DNA from: Kurthia senegalensis | GTDB lineage: Bacteria; Bacillota; Bacilli; Bacillales_A; Planococcaceae | Direction: 5' to 3' | NCBI RefSeq assembly: GCF_000285595.1 | Contig: NZ_HE611065.1 | Location: 303,688 to 367,687, forward strand | Length of the DNA stretch: 64,000 bases | Shown here: positions 52,639-61,829 of the stretch, in pieces | Layout of the letters: each line of letters starts with the position of its first letter | Numbering within the stretch: position 1 is the stretch's first letter | Translations under genes and position numbers: made by a program | Notes under the pieces: generated by a model | What the model saw: the letters and a program-made list of their open reading frames with translations, nothing else | Database searches by the model: none | What the model was told of the DNA's origin: nothing

Positions 52639-53271
52639 ATGCTTGTGGAAAATTTAATGATTCAAGATGTTCATACATTACGTCCAGACAATACGTTGCG
52701 AGAAGCAGAAGAACTAATGCGCACAAAAAATATTCGACACATTCCAATCGTCACAGAGACACTTGAACTCGTCGGATTAATTAGTGAACATGATTTAAAA
52801 TGCGCACTCCCTTCTTCTCTATTGACCGAGCAACGCCATGCGCTAAACAATCGTTTCATTGAAGAATTTATGGTGACCGATGTCATGGTCGCTCATCCTC
52901 TTGATTTTGTAGAAGAAATGGCATTACTTTTTTTCGAGGAAAAAATAAGTTGCTTGCCGATCGTATCTGAGGGACAACTCGTTGGCATTTTAACCGGCAC
53001 AGATATTTTATACACGTATATCGAATTAACGGGTGCCCATAAACCGAGTTCTCAAATTGAACTAAAAGTGCCCGACCAAGTAGGTACTCTGCATAGAGTA
53101 ACAGCAATTTGTGCCACACATCGTGCAAGCATTATGAGTTTACTCGTATATCCAGACACGAAAGATTCACTTAAAAAAATTGTTTCATTGCGTATTAAAA
53201 GCATTAGTCCACAACTAATTATTGAAGATTTACGGAAGGAGGGTTTCGAACTACTATGGCCAAACATCTAA
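52639..53271 (+). CDS. acuB: AcuB, CBS-ACT domain protein
   Basis: Two CBS domains (about 1-130, with LRPDNTLREAEELMRTKNIRHIPIV and EEKISCLPIV) are followed by an ACT-like domain (about 140-210, VPDQVGTLHRVTAICATHRASIMSL). The function in the acu operon is unclear; the domains suggest ligand sensing. It lies 17 bases after acuA and overlaps acuC by 16 bases. Confidence 0.93.
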   Translation: MLVENLMIQDVHTLRPDNTLREAEELMRTKNIRHIPIVTETLELVGLISEHDLKCALPSSLLTEQRHALNNRFIEEFMVTDVMVAHPLDFVEEMALLFFEEKISCLPIVSEGQLVGILTGTDILYTYIELTGAHKPSSQIELKVPDQVGTLHRVTAICATHRASIMSLLVYPDTKDSLKKIVSLRIKSISPQLIIEDLRKEGFELLWPNI

Positions 53272-54434
53272 ATACGATGACAGACGCAGTATTCGTCTAT
53301 TCTCCAGACCAACTAACATATAAGTTTTCAGATGAACATCCTTTCAATCAAAAACGGCTTCAGTTAACGATGACGCTTTTAGAAGCAATCGGTGCCCTTT
53401 CTCCAGAACAAATCGTTGCACCACGTATAGCAACAGATGAAGAATTAGCACTCGTGTTTGACCGTACTTACATTGACATCGTTCGTCGTGCAGGTCATGG
53501 CTACGCTACAGTTGAAGAAGGTGAACCGTATGGAATTGGAACAGAAGACACACCTATTTTTCCAAATATGCACGAAGCGAGTGCATCGATCGTAGGTGCT
53601 ACACTAACGGCCTGTGACTACGTCATGCAAGGCAAATCTCAACATGCCGTCAATCTCGGCGGTGGATTGCATCATGGCTTTAAAAATAAAGCATCTGGAT
53701 TTTGTATTTATAACGATAGTTCCGTAGCGATTAAATACATGCAAAAAAAATACAATGCACGCGTCTTATACGTAGATACCGATGCCCATCACGGTGACGG
53801 CGTTCAATTTACTTTTTACGATGACCCGAATGCTTGTACTTTTTCCATTCATGAAACAGGTCGTTACTTATTTCCCGGTACAGGGTCTATTACAGAGCGT
53901 GGAACGGGTGATGCGTACGGTACTTCGTTTAACATACCGATTGATGCCTTTACCGAAGATGATTCTTTTTTAGACGTCTATGAAACGGCCTTGCGTGAAA
54001 TTGTGCATGACTTTAAACCGGACGTTATTTTAACGCAAAATGGCGCTGACGCTCATCACTTTGACCCGCTCACACACTTATCATGTACGATGCGAATTTA
54101 TCAAGAAATCCCACGTGTTGCACACGAATTAGCACATGAATATTGCGAAGGACGTTGGATTGCAGTTGGTGGCGGTGGTTATGATATTTGGCGTGTCGTT
54201 CCTCGTGCATGGTCATACATTTGGACGGAGATGAGTAATTTCAAACAACCACATGGGCCTATTCCAAAACAGTGGCTCGAGCAGTGGCAAAGAGAATCAC
54301 CCGTAACCCTCATGCCAAACTGGGATGATCCCGATCCTTTATTTACACCCATTCCGCGTAAAAAAGAAATTACTGAAAAAAATAAACAAACGCTCGAGAA
54401 AGCACTACATACATTACGTCATAATTCATTATAA
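53256..54434 (+). CDS. acuC: AcuC, histone-deacetylase-like protein
   Basis: AcuC deacetylates the acetylated AcsA, reversing AcuA. The zinc-dependent deacetylase signature is present: NLGGGLHHGFKNKASGFCIYND, YVDTDAHHGDGVQF (metal-binding D-x-H), and QNGADAHHFDPLTHL. At 392 residues it is close to the family. The start at ATG 53256 has GGAGGG 12 bases upstream; an internal ATG at 53277 would fit the shorter B. subtilis start but lacks a ribosome site. Confidence 0.96.
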   Translation: MAKHLNTMTDAVFVYSPDQLTYKFSDEHPFNQKRLQLTMTLLEAIGALSPEQIVAPRIATDEELALVFDRTYIDIVRRAGHGYATVEEGEPYGIGTEDTPIFPNMHEASASIVGATLTACDYVMQGKSQHAVNLGGGLHHGFKNKASGFCIYNDSSVAIKYMQKKYNARVLYVDTDAHHGDGVQFTFYDDPNACTFSIHETGRYLFPGTGSITERGTGDAYGTSFNIPIDAFTEDDSFLDVYETALREIVHDFKPDVILTQNGADAHHFDPLTHLSCTMRIYQEIPRVAHELAHEYCEGRWIAVGGGGYDIWRVVPRAWSYIWTEMSNFKQPHGPIPKQWLEQWQRESPVTLMPNWDDPDPLFTPIPRKKEITEKNKQTLEKALHTLRHNSL

Positions 54435-54472
54435 AAAAAAGAGGAATGTCTCAATGAGACATTCCTCTTTTT
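54433..54472. terminator. Bidirectional terminator between acuC and ccpA
   Basis: Perfect 15-bp arms AAAGAGGAATGTCTC and complement, with A- and T-runs on both sides; the two genes converge. Confidence 0.9.
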
Positions 54473-54482
54473 CGTCTATCAT

Positions 54483-55481
54483 TTACTTCGTTGAAGCACG
54501 TATTTCCATGCGATGTGGTAGCAATACTTGCGATTCTTCCACATTTTCTTTATTCATGATTTTCGTTAATAAACGCATAGATACAGCACCAATGTCGTAT
54601 AGTGGTAAAACGACTGAAGAAAGTTGCGGGCGAACCATACGCGCTAGTTTTGAGTTTTCAAAGCTACACACTTCAATGTCCGTCGGTACTTCTTTATCAT
54701 CATCTTGCGCTGCATGAATGACACCAATCGCTGGCTCATCGCTACCAACAAAATAAGCTGTTGCAGGTTCTGTTAATTTTGATACGTGATTGTACACTTG
54801 AATTCCTTGGTCATACGTTAATACATCATCAAAAATAAGCGCTTCATCAATAGCAATATTCGCTTCTTCTAATGCGCGAACGTACCCTTGGTATTTATAC
54901 TTTTTATTAATCGTCGCTTTAAACGAACCTGAAATGAACGCAATACGTTTATTGCCATTTTCGATTAATTGCTTAACCGCTTCGTACGTTGCTTCTTCAT
55001 AATCAATGTTTACAGCAGGCAGATGCGCTTTTTCATCAATTGAGCCCGCTAATACGATTGGTACTGGTGAATGGCTCATCTTGCTCGCTAATACATTGCT
55101 GACGCATTCTGTCATCATAACAATACCATCCACTTGTTTACCGTACATCGTATCAAGTAAAGACAATTCTTTATCTTCATTTAAATCCGAGTTCGATAAA
55201 ATAATATTGTAACGGTACATTGTAGCAATATCTTCAATACCTCGTGCAAGTTCTGCATAAAAGATATTTGAGATATCTGGAATAATAACACCGACAGTTG
55301 TCGTTTTCTTACTTGCTAAACCTCGCGCAACAGCATTTGGACGATATTCTAAACGTTCAATAACGTCTAACACTTTTTTGCGGGTCGCTGGCTTAACATT
55401 CGGATTCCCGTTGACAACACGAGAAACGGTTGCCATTGAAACACTTGCTTCGCGTGCTACATCATAAATAGTTACGGTCAC
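54483..55481 (-). CDS. ccpA: Catabolite control protein A
   Basis: CcpA is the LacI-family master regulator of carbon catabolite control, activated by HPr-Ser-P and binding cre sites. The N-terminal helix-turn-helix reads [22 protein letters not shown], nearly identical to B. subtilis, followed by [25 protein letters not shown]. The start is GTG 55481 ([12 protein letters not shown]) with AAAGGAGGG upstream; the longer frame to 55505 is unlikely. 332 residues. It is downstream of aroA, as in Bacillus. Confidence 0.96.
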   Translation of the reverse strand: MTVTIYDVAREASVSMATVSRVVNGNPNVKPATRKKVLDVIERLEYRPNAVARGLASKKTTTVGVIIPDISNIFYAELARGIEDIATMYRYNIILSNSDLNEDKELSLLDTMYGKQVDGIVMMTECVSNVLASKMSHSPVPIVLAGSIDEKAHLPAVNIDYEEATYEAVKQLIENGNKRIAFISGSFKATINKKYKYQGYVRALEEANIAIDEALIFDDVLTYDQGIQVYNHVSKLTEPATAYFVGSDEPAIGVIHAAQDDDKEVPTDIEVCSFENSKLARMVRPQLSSVVLPLYDIGAVSMRLLTKIMNKENVEESQVLLPHRMEIRASTK

Positions 55482-55552
55482 AAAATGACCCTCCTTTAAA
55501 CTCATATATACTTATAATAAACCATTATGAAAGCGGTTTTCAACATAAGAAA

Positions 55553-55577
55553 AATGACGATTCATCGAAATGAACCG
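55553..55577 (-). terminator. Possible terminator after aroA
   Basis: The hairpin GGTTCAT/ATGAATC has one mismatch and is followed on the minus strand by GTCATTTTTCTT. Weak but plausible. Confidence 0.4.
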
Positions 55578-55599
55578 CCACTCTCCTAAAATATAAAGT

Positions 55600-56685
55600 T
55601 TATGCTTTTAATTCATACTGTTTCATGAACACTTGTAGAGCATCGTAGAACTTATCAAATGTTGGAATATCCATTTGTTGTTGTGAATCAGAAAGTGCTA
55701 CAGCCGGATCTGGGTGCACTTCTGCCATAACGCCATCTGCGCCAATCGCAATCGCTGCTTTTGCACAAGGTAATAATAAATCACGACGACCTGTAGAGTG
55801 AACAACGTCAACGAATACAGGTAAATGCGTTTCTTGTTTTAAAATTGGAACCGCTGAAATATCAAGTGTATTACGTGTCGCTTTTTCATACGTACGAATA
55901 CCACGTTCGCAAAGAATAATTTGGCTATTCCCTTTAGACATAATGTATTCTGCTGCATGAATGAATTCATCGATTGTTGCAGCTAAACCACGTTTTAGAA
56001 GAACGGGTTTATTCGTTTCACCTGCTGCTTTTAATAATTCAAAGTTTTGCATGTTACGTGCACCAATTTGAATAACATCAACATAATCTAATGCTTCTTC
56101 AATATGAGATGGTGTCACGATTTCTGAAATAATTCCAAGACCGTGTTTTTGACCTACTTCTTTTAAGATTTTGAGGCCATCTAAACCTAGACCTTGGAAA
56201 TCGTATGGAGACGTACGAGGTTTGTATGCACCACCACGCATTAATTTTAAGCCTTTCCCTGCAACAGCCGCTGCAACAGCTTCTGTTTGCTCGTAAGACT
56301 CTACAGCACACGGACCGAAGACGAATGAAGGCAAGCCTTCACCAATTGGTTCACCGTTCACATTAACAATCGTATCTTCTGGCTTGCTCTTACGTGAAAC
56401 TAATAATTTTTTCTTTTGATTATTTTCTTGTAATTTTAATGCTGTTTTGAAAATTTCTTTGAAAATATGATTTACTGTGCCTGCTGTTAGCGGGCCTTTG
56501 TTGTTTTCTTTAATTAAGTCTAGCATGTGGCGTTCTCGTAAAGGATCAAATCGGTTTACACCTTGTTTCTCTTTGACTTGACCTATTTGTTCTACTACCT
56601 CTGCACGTTCATTGATTAAACGTAAAATTTCAAGGTTTAATTCGTCTACGCGGTCACGTAGGTTGTCTAGATTTTGATGACTCAT
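55600..56685 (-). CDS. aroA: Chorismate mutase / DAHP synthase fusion
   Basis: The N-terminal domain (about 1-85) is an AroQ-type chorismate mutase ([30 protein letters not shown]). It allows feedback control by chorismate and prephenate. The C-terminal domain is a DAHP synthase joining PEP and erythrose-4-phosphate ([44 protein letters not shown]). 361 residues matches B. subtilis AroA. It is next to ccpA. Confidence 0.96.
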   Translation of the reverse strand: MSHQNLDNLRDRVDELNLEILRLINERAEVVEQIGQVKEKQGVNRFDPLRERHMLDLIKENNKGPLTAGTVNHIFKEIFKTALKLQENNQKKKLLVSRKSKPEDTIVNVNGEPIGEGLPSFVFGPCAVESYEQTEAVAAAVAGKGLKLMRGGAYKPRTSPYDFQGLGLDGLKILKEVGQKHGLGIISEIVTPSHIEEALDYVDVIQIGARNMQNFELLKAAGETNKPVLLKRGLAATIDEFIHAAEYIMSKGNSQIILCERGIRTYEKATRNTLDISAVPILKQETHLPVFVDVVHSTGRRDLLLPCAKAAIAIGADGVMAEVHPDPAVALSDSQQQMDIPTFDKFYDALQVFMKQYELKA

Positions 56686-56882
56686 AACCGTTTTCCCCTC
56701 TCCTCCACATCATCAGATACTTTAAGCAAACTGAAATGTGTGTTACATTTTTTAATAATACAAACAGTATAATCAATTACTTTGAAAATGTCACGCATTT
56801 TTTCTTTAACGCTTCAACGTGCAAAAGCACTATAGTTTAAAAATAAGTAATTTTCTGAATATTGGAGAGGATGTTTGCGTAA

Positions 56883-59033
56883 ATGATGGATAAAATTTTT
56901 GCTTTAGATATTGGGACTCGCTCTGTTGTCGGTGTTATTTTACAACACGCGAATGACACGCAATATGAAATTGTCGATTTATTAGTAGAAGAACATAAAG
57001 AACGTGCGATGGTTGATGGTCAAATACATAATGTACTGCACGTTGCAGAAGTGATTCAACATATTAAAGCTGCATTAGAAGAAAAACACGGTCCACTTAC
57101 CCACGTAAGTGTTGCGGCTGCCGGTCGTTCATTAAAAACTGAAACGGGTACGATGTTACTAGACATTAAAAATCGGGCGGCGATTACAGACGATGACATT
57201 CATCGACTAGAACTTGCCGCCGTACAAGAAGCGCAACAAAAACTCGTCAACGACCAAGACGGAAAAGATGCATCGCATTATTATTGTGTCGGTTATTCGG
57301 TTCTCCATTATTATATTGATGACCAAGAAATCGGAAGCTTAATTGACCAGCAAGGAACAGAAGTCAAAATCGAGGTTATCGCTACTTTCCTACCTCGTGT
57401 CGTCGTTGAATCTTTGATTGCTTCTTTAAAACGTGCGAATTTAAAATTAGACGGCCTCACTTTAGAACCGATTGCGGCAATTAATGCGCTCATCCCAAGT
57501 ACGATGCGTCGTTTAAATGTCGCACTCGTCGATATTGGTGCAGGAACATCGGACATCGCCATTACAAATGATCGTACCGTCGTTGCTTACGGCATGGTTC
57601 CTACTGCTGGGGACGAAATTACAGAAGCACTTAGCGATAATTACTTACTCGACTTCCCTGTTGCCGAACAAATCAAAAGACAATTGCTCACACAAGATAC
57701 CGTCGCAATCGAAAATATTTTAGGATTCGAACAAGACGTTCCAAGTACAGAAATCATTGATGGGGTATTACCTGCCATTCAACATCTTGCACAGCAAATT
57801 GCAACGGAGCTTCTTCGTTTAAATAGCGATAAGCCCCCAAAAGCGGTGCTATTAGTTGGCGGAGGTAGTTTAACTCCTCATCTTGAGAAAGAGCTTGCAG
57901 AGCACTTACAATTGCCTACAAACCGCGTAGCCGTTCGAGGAGTCGATGCAATTCCTTCTTTAGTCAAACAAACGACGTTCGTACACGCTCCTGAACTCGT
58001 TACACCGATTGGGATTGCTATTGCTGCTGAACATACACCGATCCACTACGTAACCGTTACCGTCAACAATCAAGTTGTCCGACTGTTTGAAGTTAAAGAA
58101 ATGACGGTTGCCGATGCGCTGCTTGCCGCAAATGTTCAAGCAAAAAAATTGTACGGAAAACCTGGTAAAGATTTAACGATTAACGTCAACGGACAACGAA
58201 TCGTCATTCCTGGCAGTCACGGAAGTCCGACGACAATTATCGTCAACGGTGAAACCGTTTCTATGAAGCATCCTATTCAAGATGGAGATGTCGTTACATT
58301 GTCTGAAGGATTGAACGGGTTACCTGCAAAAGCAACGATTGAAGAACTCATTGATTTGCCGAAACCTAAAACGATTCGTTTATTAGATGACACCGTAACG
58401 CTACACCCTTCTGTCCACCTAAATGGACAACCGATACAAACGATGACGCATCTGCTTCAAAATGGGGATACGATCGTATATAGCTCGATTGAAACGATTG
58501 AAGATGCACTCGTCGCATTAAAAAAAGAATCGATTTTACAAAGCGTTACACCTTTTTCAATTATCGTCGATCAAAAGCCAATGCAATTTTCTTCTTTATC
58601 TAATGAGCTTCTTTTAAACGGACTACCTGCGAAAAAACATTACCCGATTCAAAATGGGGATGCACTAGCTATTAAACCTCCACAACGAGCAACTGTCCGT
58701 TTTTTAGCTCATCAATTGCATATGCCATTAAACAATCAAATTGAAATTACCTTCCAAGGCGAATCATTGACACTGCAAAAACCGATTGTCGACGTACTCG
58801 TAAATCGACAAATAGCTACACTCGATGCAGTCATTCAGTCAGGCGACCACATTCAATTTATTGCTCTTGCCCAAGATCCTTGGACGTACCAAGATGTATT
58901 TCGTTTTTCAAACTGGCAAATCCCGAGCGATTTTAAAGGGACGTTCCAAATATTGAAAAACCAACAACCGGTCGCATTTGACGCACCGATTTTCGGTGGC
59001 GATCAACTAACGATTGAACTCATCCCAGCATAA
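56883..59033 (+). CDS. Large FtsA-like actin-fold protein with repeated C-terminus
   Basis: The N-terminal half (about 1-380) has the actin-family ATP-site motifs: ALDIGTRSVVG (phosphate 1), VALVDIGAGTSDIAI (phosphate 2), LLVGGGSLTPHL (adenosine). An FtsA-type inserted subdomain lies near residues 85-215. The C-terminal half (about 385-716) shows about five repeats, each ending in a motif like NGxxV-x6-GD-hydrophobic (QDGDVVTL, QNGDTIVY, QNGDALAI, QSGDHIQF, GGDQLTIE), a pattern resembling beta-grasp domains. It is distinct from canonical FtsA, which is about 420-440 residues. Similar long FtsA-domain proteins occur in other Bacillales, but I know no studied function. It stands alone and converges with ytxH. 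Confidence 0.8.
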   Translation: MMDKIFALDIGTRSVVGVILQHANDTQYEIVDLLVEEHKERAMVDGQIHNVLHVAEVIQHIKAALEEKHGPLTHVSVAAAGRSLKTETGTMLLDIKNRAAITDDDIHRLELAAVQEAQQKLVNDQDGKDASHYYCVGYSVLHYYIDDQEIGSLIDQQGTEVKIEVIATFLPRVVVESLIASLKRANLKLDGLTLEPIAAINALIPSTMRRLNVALVDIGAGTSDIAITNDRTVVAYGMVPTAGDEITEALSDNYLLDFPVAEQIKRQLLTQDTVAIENILGFEQDVPSTEIIDGVLPAIQHLAQQIATELLRLNSDKPPKAVLLVGGGSLTPHLEKELAEHLQLPTNRVAVRGVDAIPSLVKQTTFVHAPELVTPIGIAIAAEHTPIHYVTVTVNNQVVRLFEVKEMTVADALLAANVQAKKLYGKPGKDLTINVNGQRIVIPGSHGSPTTIIVNGETVSMKHPIQDGDVVTLSEGLNGLPAKATIEELIDLPKPKTIRLLDDTVTLHPSVHLNGQPIQTMTHLLQNGDTIVYSSIETIEDALVALKKESILQSVTPFSIIVDQKPMQFSSLSNELLLNGLPAKKHYPIQNGDALAIKPPQRATVRFLAHQLHMPLNNQIEITFQGESLTLQKPIVDVLVNRQIATLDAVIQSGDHIQFIALAQDPWTYQDVFRFSNWQIPSDFKGTFQILKNQQPVAFDAPIFGGDQLTIELIPA

Positions 59034-59035
59034 CA

Positions 59036-59071
59036 AAAAAGAGGAAGCGAATAAATCGCTTCCTCTTTTTA
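59036..59071. terminator. Bidirectional terminator between the FtsA-like gene and ytxH
   Basis: Arms AAGAGGAAGCGA/TCGCTTCCTCTT with A- and T-runs. Confidence 0.9.
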
Positions 59072-59084
59072 TTTACAGTTCAAC

Positions 59085-59606
59085 CTAAGCTTTCGGTTCA
59101 CTCGCTTGTGCTTTTTCTGCCGCAAGCTTTGCTTCTTCTGCTTCAATTTCTGCAATCGTTAAGTCAATCGTTTCCATCACATCAAAAGGTTCTTCTCCTT
59201 CAGATGATACGGTTCCATCATCTGTTGGTGGTGTGAACGTTTGTGATTTTAATGATTTTGCTTTTTCAACGAGGTTTGACGATTGTTCTTGTACTTTTTG
59301 CGTCAAATCTGTCGCTTTTTCTTTTACAGTTGAAGAGTAATCTGCGCTTTTAATTTTAAGACCGTTCACTTGTGAAACGACGTCTGAACGTAAATCTTTC
59401 CCAGCTTTCGGAGCAAGCAATAACGCGGCAGCAGCTCCAAGAACGCCACCTACAAATGCGCCAATGACAAAGTCTTTGCCATTTACACTGCTTGAATTAT
59501 CATATATTTCATCCGAGCCTTTCTTTTCGTAAGGTTTTGGTAAATATGATTGTTCGATTTGTAATTGATGTTTTACTTCATTGTAGTTTGGTTTTTCTGC
59601 TGACAT
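59085..59606 (-). CDS. ytxH: YtxH-domain protein
   Basis: A 173-residue general-stress-type protein. A single hydrophobic stretch (FVIGAFVGGVLGAAAALLLAPKAGKDLR, about 46-70; glycine/alanine rich) is the YtxH signature. A coiled, charged region with VKEKATDLTQKVQ follows, then an acidic tail. B. subtilis ytxH is in a SigB/SigH-controlled operon with ytxG and ytxJ. Here it follows ytxG by 17 bases; ytxJ is absent. Confidence 0.9.
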   Translation of the reverse strand: MSAEKPNYNEVKHQLQIEQSYLPKPYEKKGSDEIYDNSSSVNGKDFVIGAFVGGVLGAAAALLLAPKAGKDLRSDVVSQVNGLKIKSADYSSTVKEKATDLTQKVQEQSSNLVEKAKSLKSQTFTPPTDDGTVSSEGEEPFDVMETIDLTIAEIEAEEAKLAAEKAQASEPKA

Positions 59607-59623
59607 GTTAAGCGTCCCCCTTT

Positions 59624-60103
59624 TTATTTAGTGCGTTTGAAAAATGATTTTTTCTCTTTGTTCGCAATTGGCTCATCTACGATTACATTCGAACGTTTTT
59701 CTTCTTTAATTTTACTACGAATACCCATAATTGCACTGCTCCATTGAACAACTTGTGCAATTTGGTCACTGTTTTTAGCAACATTATTGTGAATAGAAGA
59801 TGTAACAGATTGAACTGAATTGTTTAATCCTGAAACGGAATCACCGAACCCTTTTACAGCACTTACTAATGAATTAAGCTGTGCTGATTTTCCTTGCACA
59901 TCTTCTGCTAGAGCATTTGTTTTTTCAAGTAACAATGTCGTCTCATGCGTGATGCCTTGCATCTGTCCTTCGATTCCTTCCATTGTTTTTGAAATACCTT
60001 TTAACGTAGGGTTTAACGCTTTCAAAGTAACAGCTAGTGAGATACATAATACTAATACTGCTACGGCAAAAATGACTGCTGCGATATATAAAATAATAAT
60101 CAC
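59624..60103 (-). CDS. ytxG: YtxG, DUF948 protein
   Basis: One N-terminal membrane helix (IIILYIAAVIFAVAVLVLCI) and an amphipathic coiled body with repeated hydrophobic heptads are typical of DUF948. The C-terminus is basic. The frame opens at 60160, but GTG 60103 follows GAGGGA and places the membrane helix at the start as in the family, giving 159 residues. The function is unknown; it is first gene of ytxGH. Confidence 0.9.
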   Translation of the reverse strand: MIIILYIAAVIFAVAVLVLCISLAVTLKALNPTLKGISKTMEGIEGQMQGITHETTLLLEKTNALAEDVQGKSAQLNSLVSAVKGFGDSVSGLNNSVQSVTSSIHNNVAKNSDQIAQVVQWSSAIMGIRSKIKEEKRSNVIVDEPIANKEKKSFFKRTK

Positions 60104-60224
60104 AAAAAATCCCTCCTCTTTATAAACATTTTTTTCCACAATTACGTGTGAAATAAACATGCTTCTTCCTTCATTCTACAAATTTTTTGCATTTTCTGCC
60201 ACTAAAAAAGTATGCTATTAAAAT

Positions 60225-60258
60225 AAAAAAGCCTCTTCGTTAGAAGAGGCTTTTGTTT
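60225..60258 (-). terminator. Terminator after murC
   Basis: Arms AAAAGCCTCTTC/GAAGAGGCTTTT with a 4-base loop, directly after the murC stop codon. Confidence 0.9.
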
Positions 60259-60262
60259 TTCA

Positions 60263-61564
60263 TTATTTTTGCAACATTTCTTCAAAGGCTGCTTGATACT
60301 TCGTAATATCTCCAGCACCCATGAATAAGAAAACAGCATTTTCATGTTTTTGTAATTCAGCTAAGTTGTCCATACGTAAAATATGGTGTTCTTTTACTAA
60401 ATCAGCTAAGTCATTAATCGTTAAATTCCCTTCTTTTTCACGAGCAGAACCGAAAATATCACATAAGTAAATGCAATCTGCTAAGTTTAACGCGTCCGCA
60501 AACTCTTTCAAAAATGCTTGTGTACGTGAGAACGTATGCGGTTGGAATACGGCTAACAATTCACGGTCAGGATATTTTTGACGTGCTGATTGAATCGTTG
60601 CTTTAATTTCTGTTGGGTGATGAGCATAGTCATCAACTAATACTTTGTCACCGATTGTTGTCACTGTGAAGCGACGTTTTACGCCACCATAAGTGTGTAA
60701 GCGTGCTTGAACAATTTCTGGTGAGATTCCTTCGTAGTGGCATAAAGAAATCACAGCAAGTGTGTTTAAAACGTTGTGGTCCCCAAACATTGGAATCGTA
60801 AATGTATTATAAAATTCATTGCGGACGAAAACATCAAATGTTGTACCATCTGTTGTTTTTTGAACGTTACGTGCCTCAAAATCATTGTCTGCACCGAAGC
60901 CGTAATAAACGACTGGTACATTTGCTTGAATGCGTTGTAAGTTTTCATCATCACCCCATGCAATGATTGCTTTTTTAACTTGTAGTGCCATTTCTTGGAA
61001 TGCAGAGAAAACATCTTCCATATCAGAATAATAGTCTGGATGGTCGAAATCGATATTCGTCATAATTGCATAATCTGGGTGATATGCTAAAAAGTGACGA
61101 CGGTATTCGCATGCTTCCATAACGAAATTTTGAGCATCTTTAGCGCCACCACCTGTACCATCTCCAATTAAATAAGAAGTTGGTTCATTACCAGCTAACA
61201 CATGTGCCATCAAGCCTGTAGTTGATGTTTTACCGTGTGCACCTGTAATCGCAACAGACGTATATTTTTCTAAGTATTCACCTAAAAACGTATGGTAGCG
61301 TATAACTTCTACGCCTATTTCGCGAGCGCGAACTAATTCAGGATGTTCATCAGGGAATGCATTCCCTGCAATCACTGTCATACCTGCTTGAATATTTTCT
61401 GCATCAAACGGGAAAATCGTAATACCGCGTGCGCGCAATGGATCTTCTGTGAAGAAGTGTTTTTCAATATCAGAACCTTGAACTTGTTCACCTGAGTCAA
61501 ATAAAATTTGAGCTAATGAACTCATGCCAGATCCTTTAATTCCTGTAAAGTGATATAATGTCAT
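60263..61564 (-). CDS. murC: UDP-N-acetylmuramate-L-alanine ligase
   Basis: MurC adds L-alanine to UDP-MurNAc in peptidoglycan precursor synthesis. The N-terminal Rossmann start is [21 protein letters not shown]. The ATP loop is [18 protein letters not shown]. The central ligase motif reads [11 protein letters not shown], and the C-terminal domain has [22 protein letters not shown]. 433 residues matches the family. It is preceded by a structured leader and is downstream of sftA, in the order of B. subtilis. Confidence 0.97.
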   Translation of the reverse strand: MTLYHFTGIKGSGMSSLAQILFDSGEQVQGSDIEKHFFTEDPLRARGITIFPFDAENIQAGMTVIAGNAFPDEHPELVRAREIGVEVIRYHTFLGEYLEKYTSVAITGAHGKTSTTGLMAHVLAGNEPTSYLIGDGTGGGAKDAQNFVMEACEYRRHFLAYHPDYAIMTNIDFDHPDYYSDMEDVFSAFQEMALQVKKAIIAWGDDENLQRIQANVPVVYYGFGADNDFEARNVQKTTDGTTFDVFVRNEFYNTFTIPMFGDHNVLNTLAVISLCHYEGISPEIVQARLHTYGGVKRRFTVTTIGDKVLVDDYAHHPTEIKATIQSARQKYPDRELLAVFQPHTFSRTQAFLKEFADALNLADCIYLCDIFGSAREKEGNLTINDLADLVKEHHILRMDNLAELQKHENAVFLFMGAGDITKYQAAFEEMLQK

Positions 61565-61570
61565 TTTTTA

Positions 61571-61752
61571 TTGAAACCTCCCGGAAAAGTATCCTTTTCC
61601 TTCAATTAATGAACTGCTGGCCTTTGTAAAGGTCGCTTCTTGCAAGTGCAAGCAACCCCTCTCGTTCGAAAAAGTTGTGAGTTGTATGAGTACTTTCCTT
61701 CTTAGTGGAGGGCTTTCACTCACGCCCCTGCTATATAACATCGTTCAAAACA
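61571..61752 (-). ncRNA. Structured 5' leader of murC (candidate cis-regulatory RNA)
   Basis: About 180 bases between an extended -10 promoter and murC with several hairpins: GGGC...GCCC (61710-61727); a long stem GGTTGC-TTGC / GCAA-GCGACC (61631-61657); and GGAAAAG/CTTTTCC (61583-61600) ending just before the GGGAGG ribosome site. I do not recognise the element as a named Rfam class. Confidence 0.6.
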
Positions 61753-61758
61753 TTTTAC

Positions 61759-61767
61759 ATTATAGCA
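61759..61767 (-). promoter_or_regulatory. Extended -10 promoter of murC
   Basis: The minus strand has TGCTATAAT; the -35 region (TTCTTA at 17 bases) is poor, as expected for extended -10 promoters. Confidence 0.65.
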
Positions 61768-61829
61768 CGAATCAATCAATTTAAGAATAAAACGTTTTTC
61801 AATATGCGTTATTTTCATTTTTTATACAA

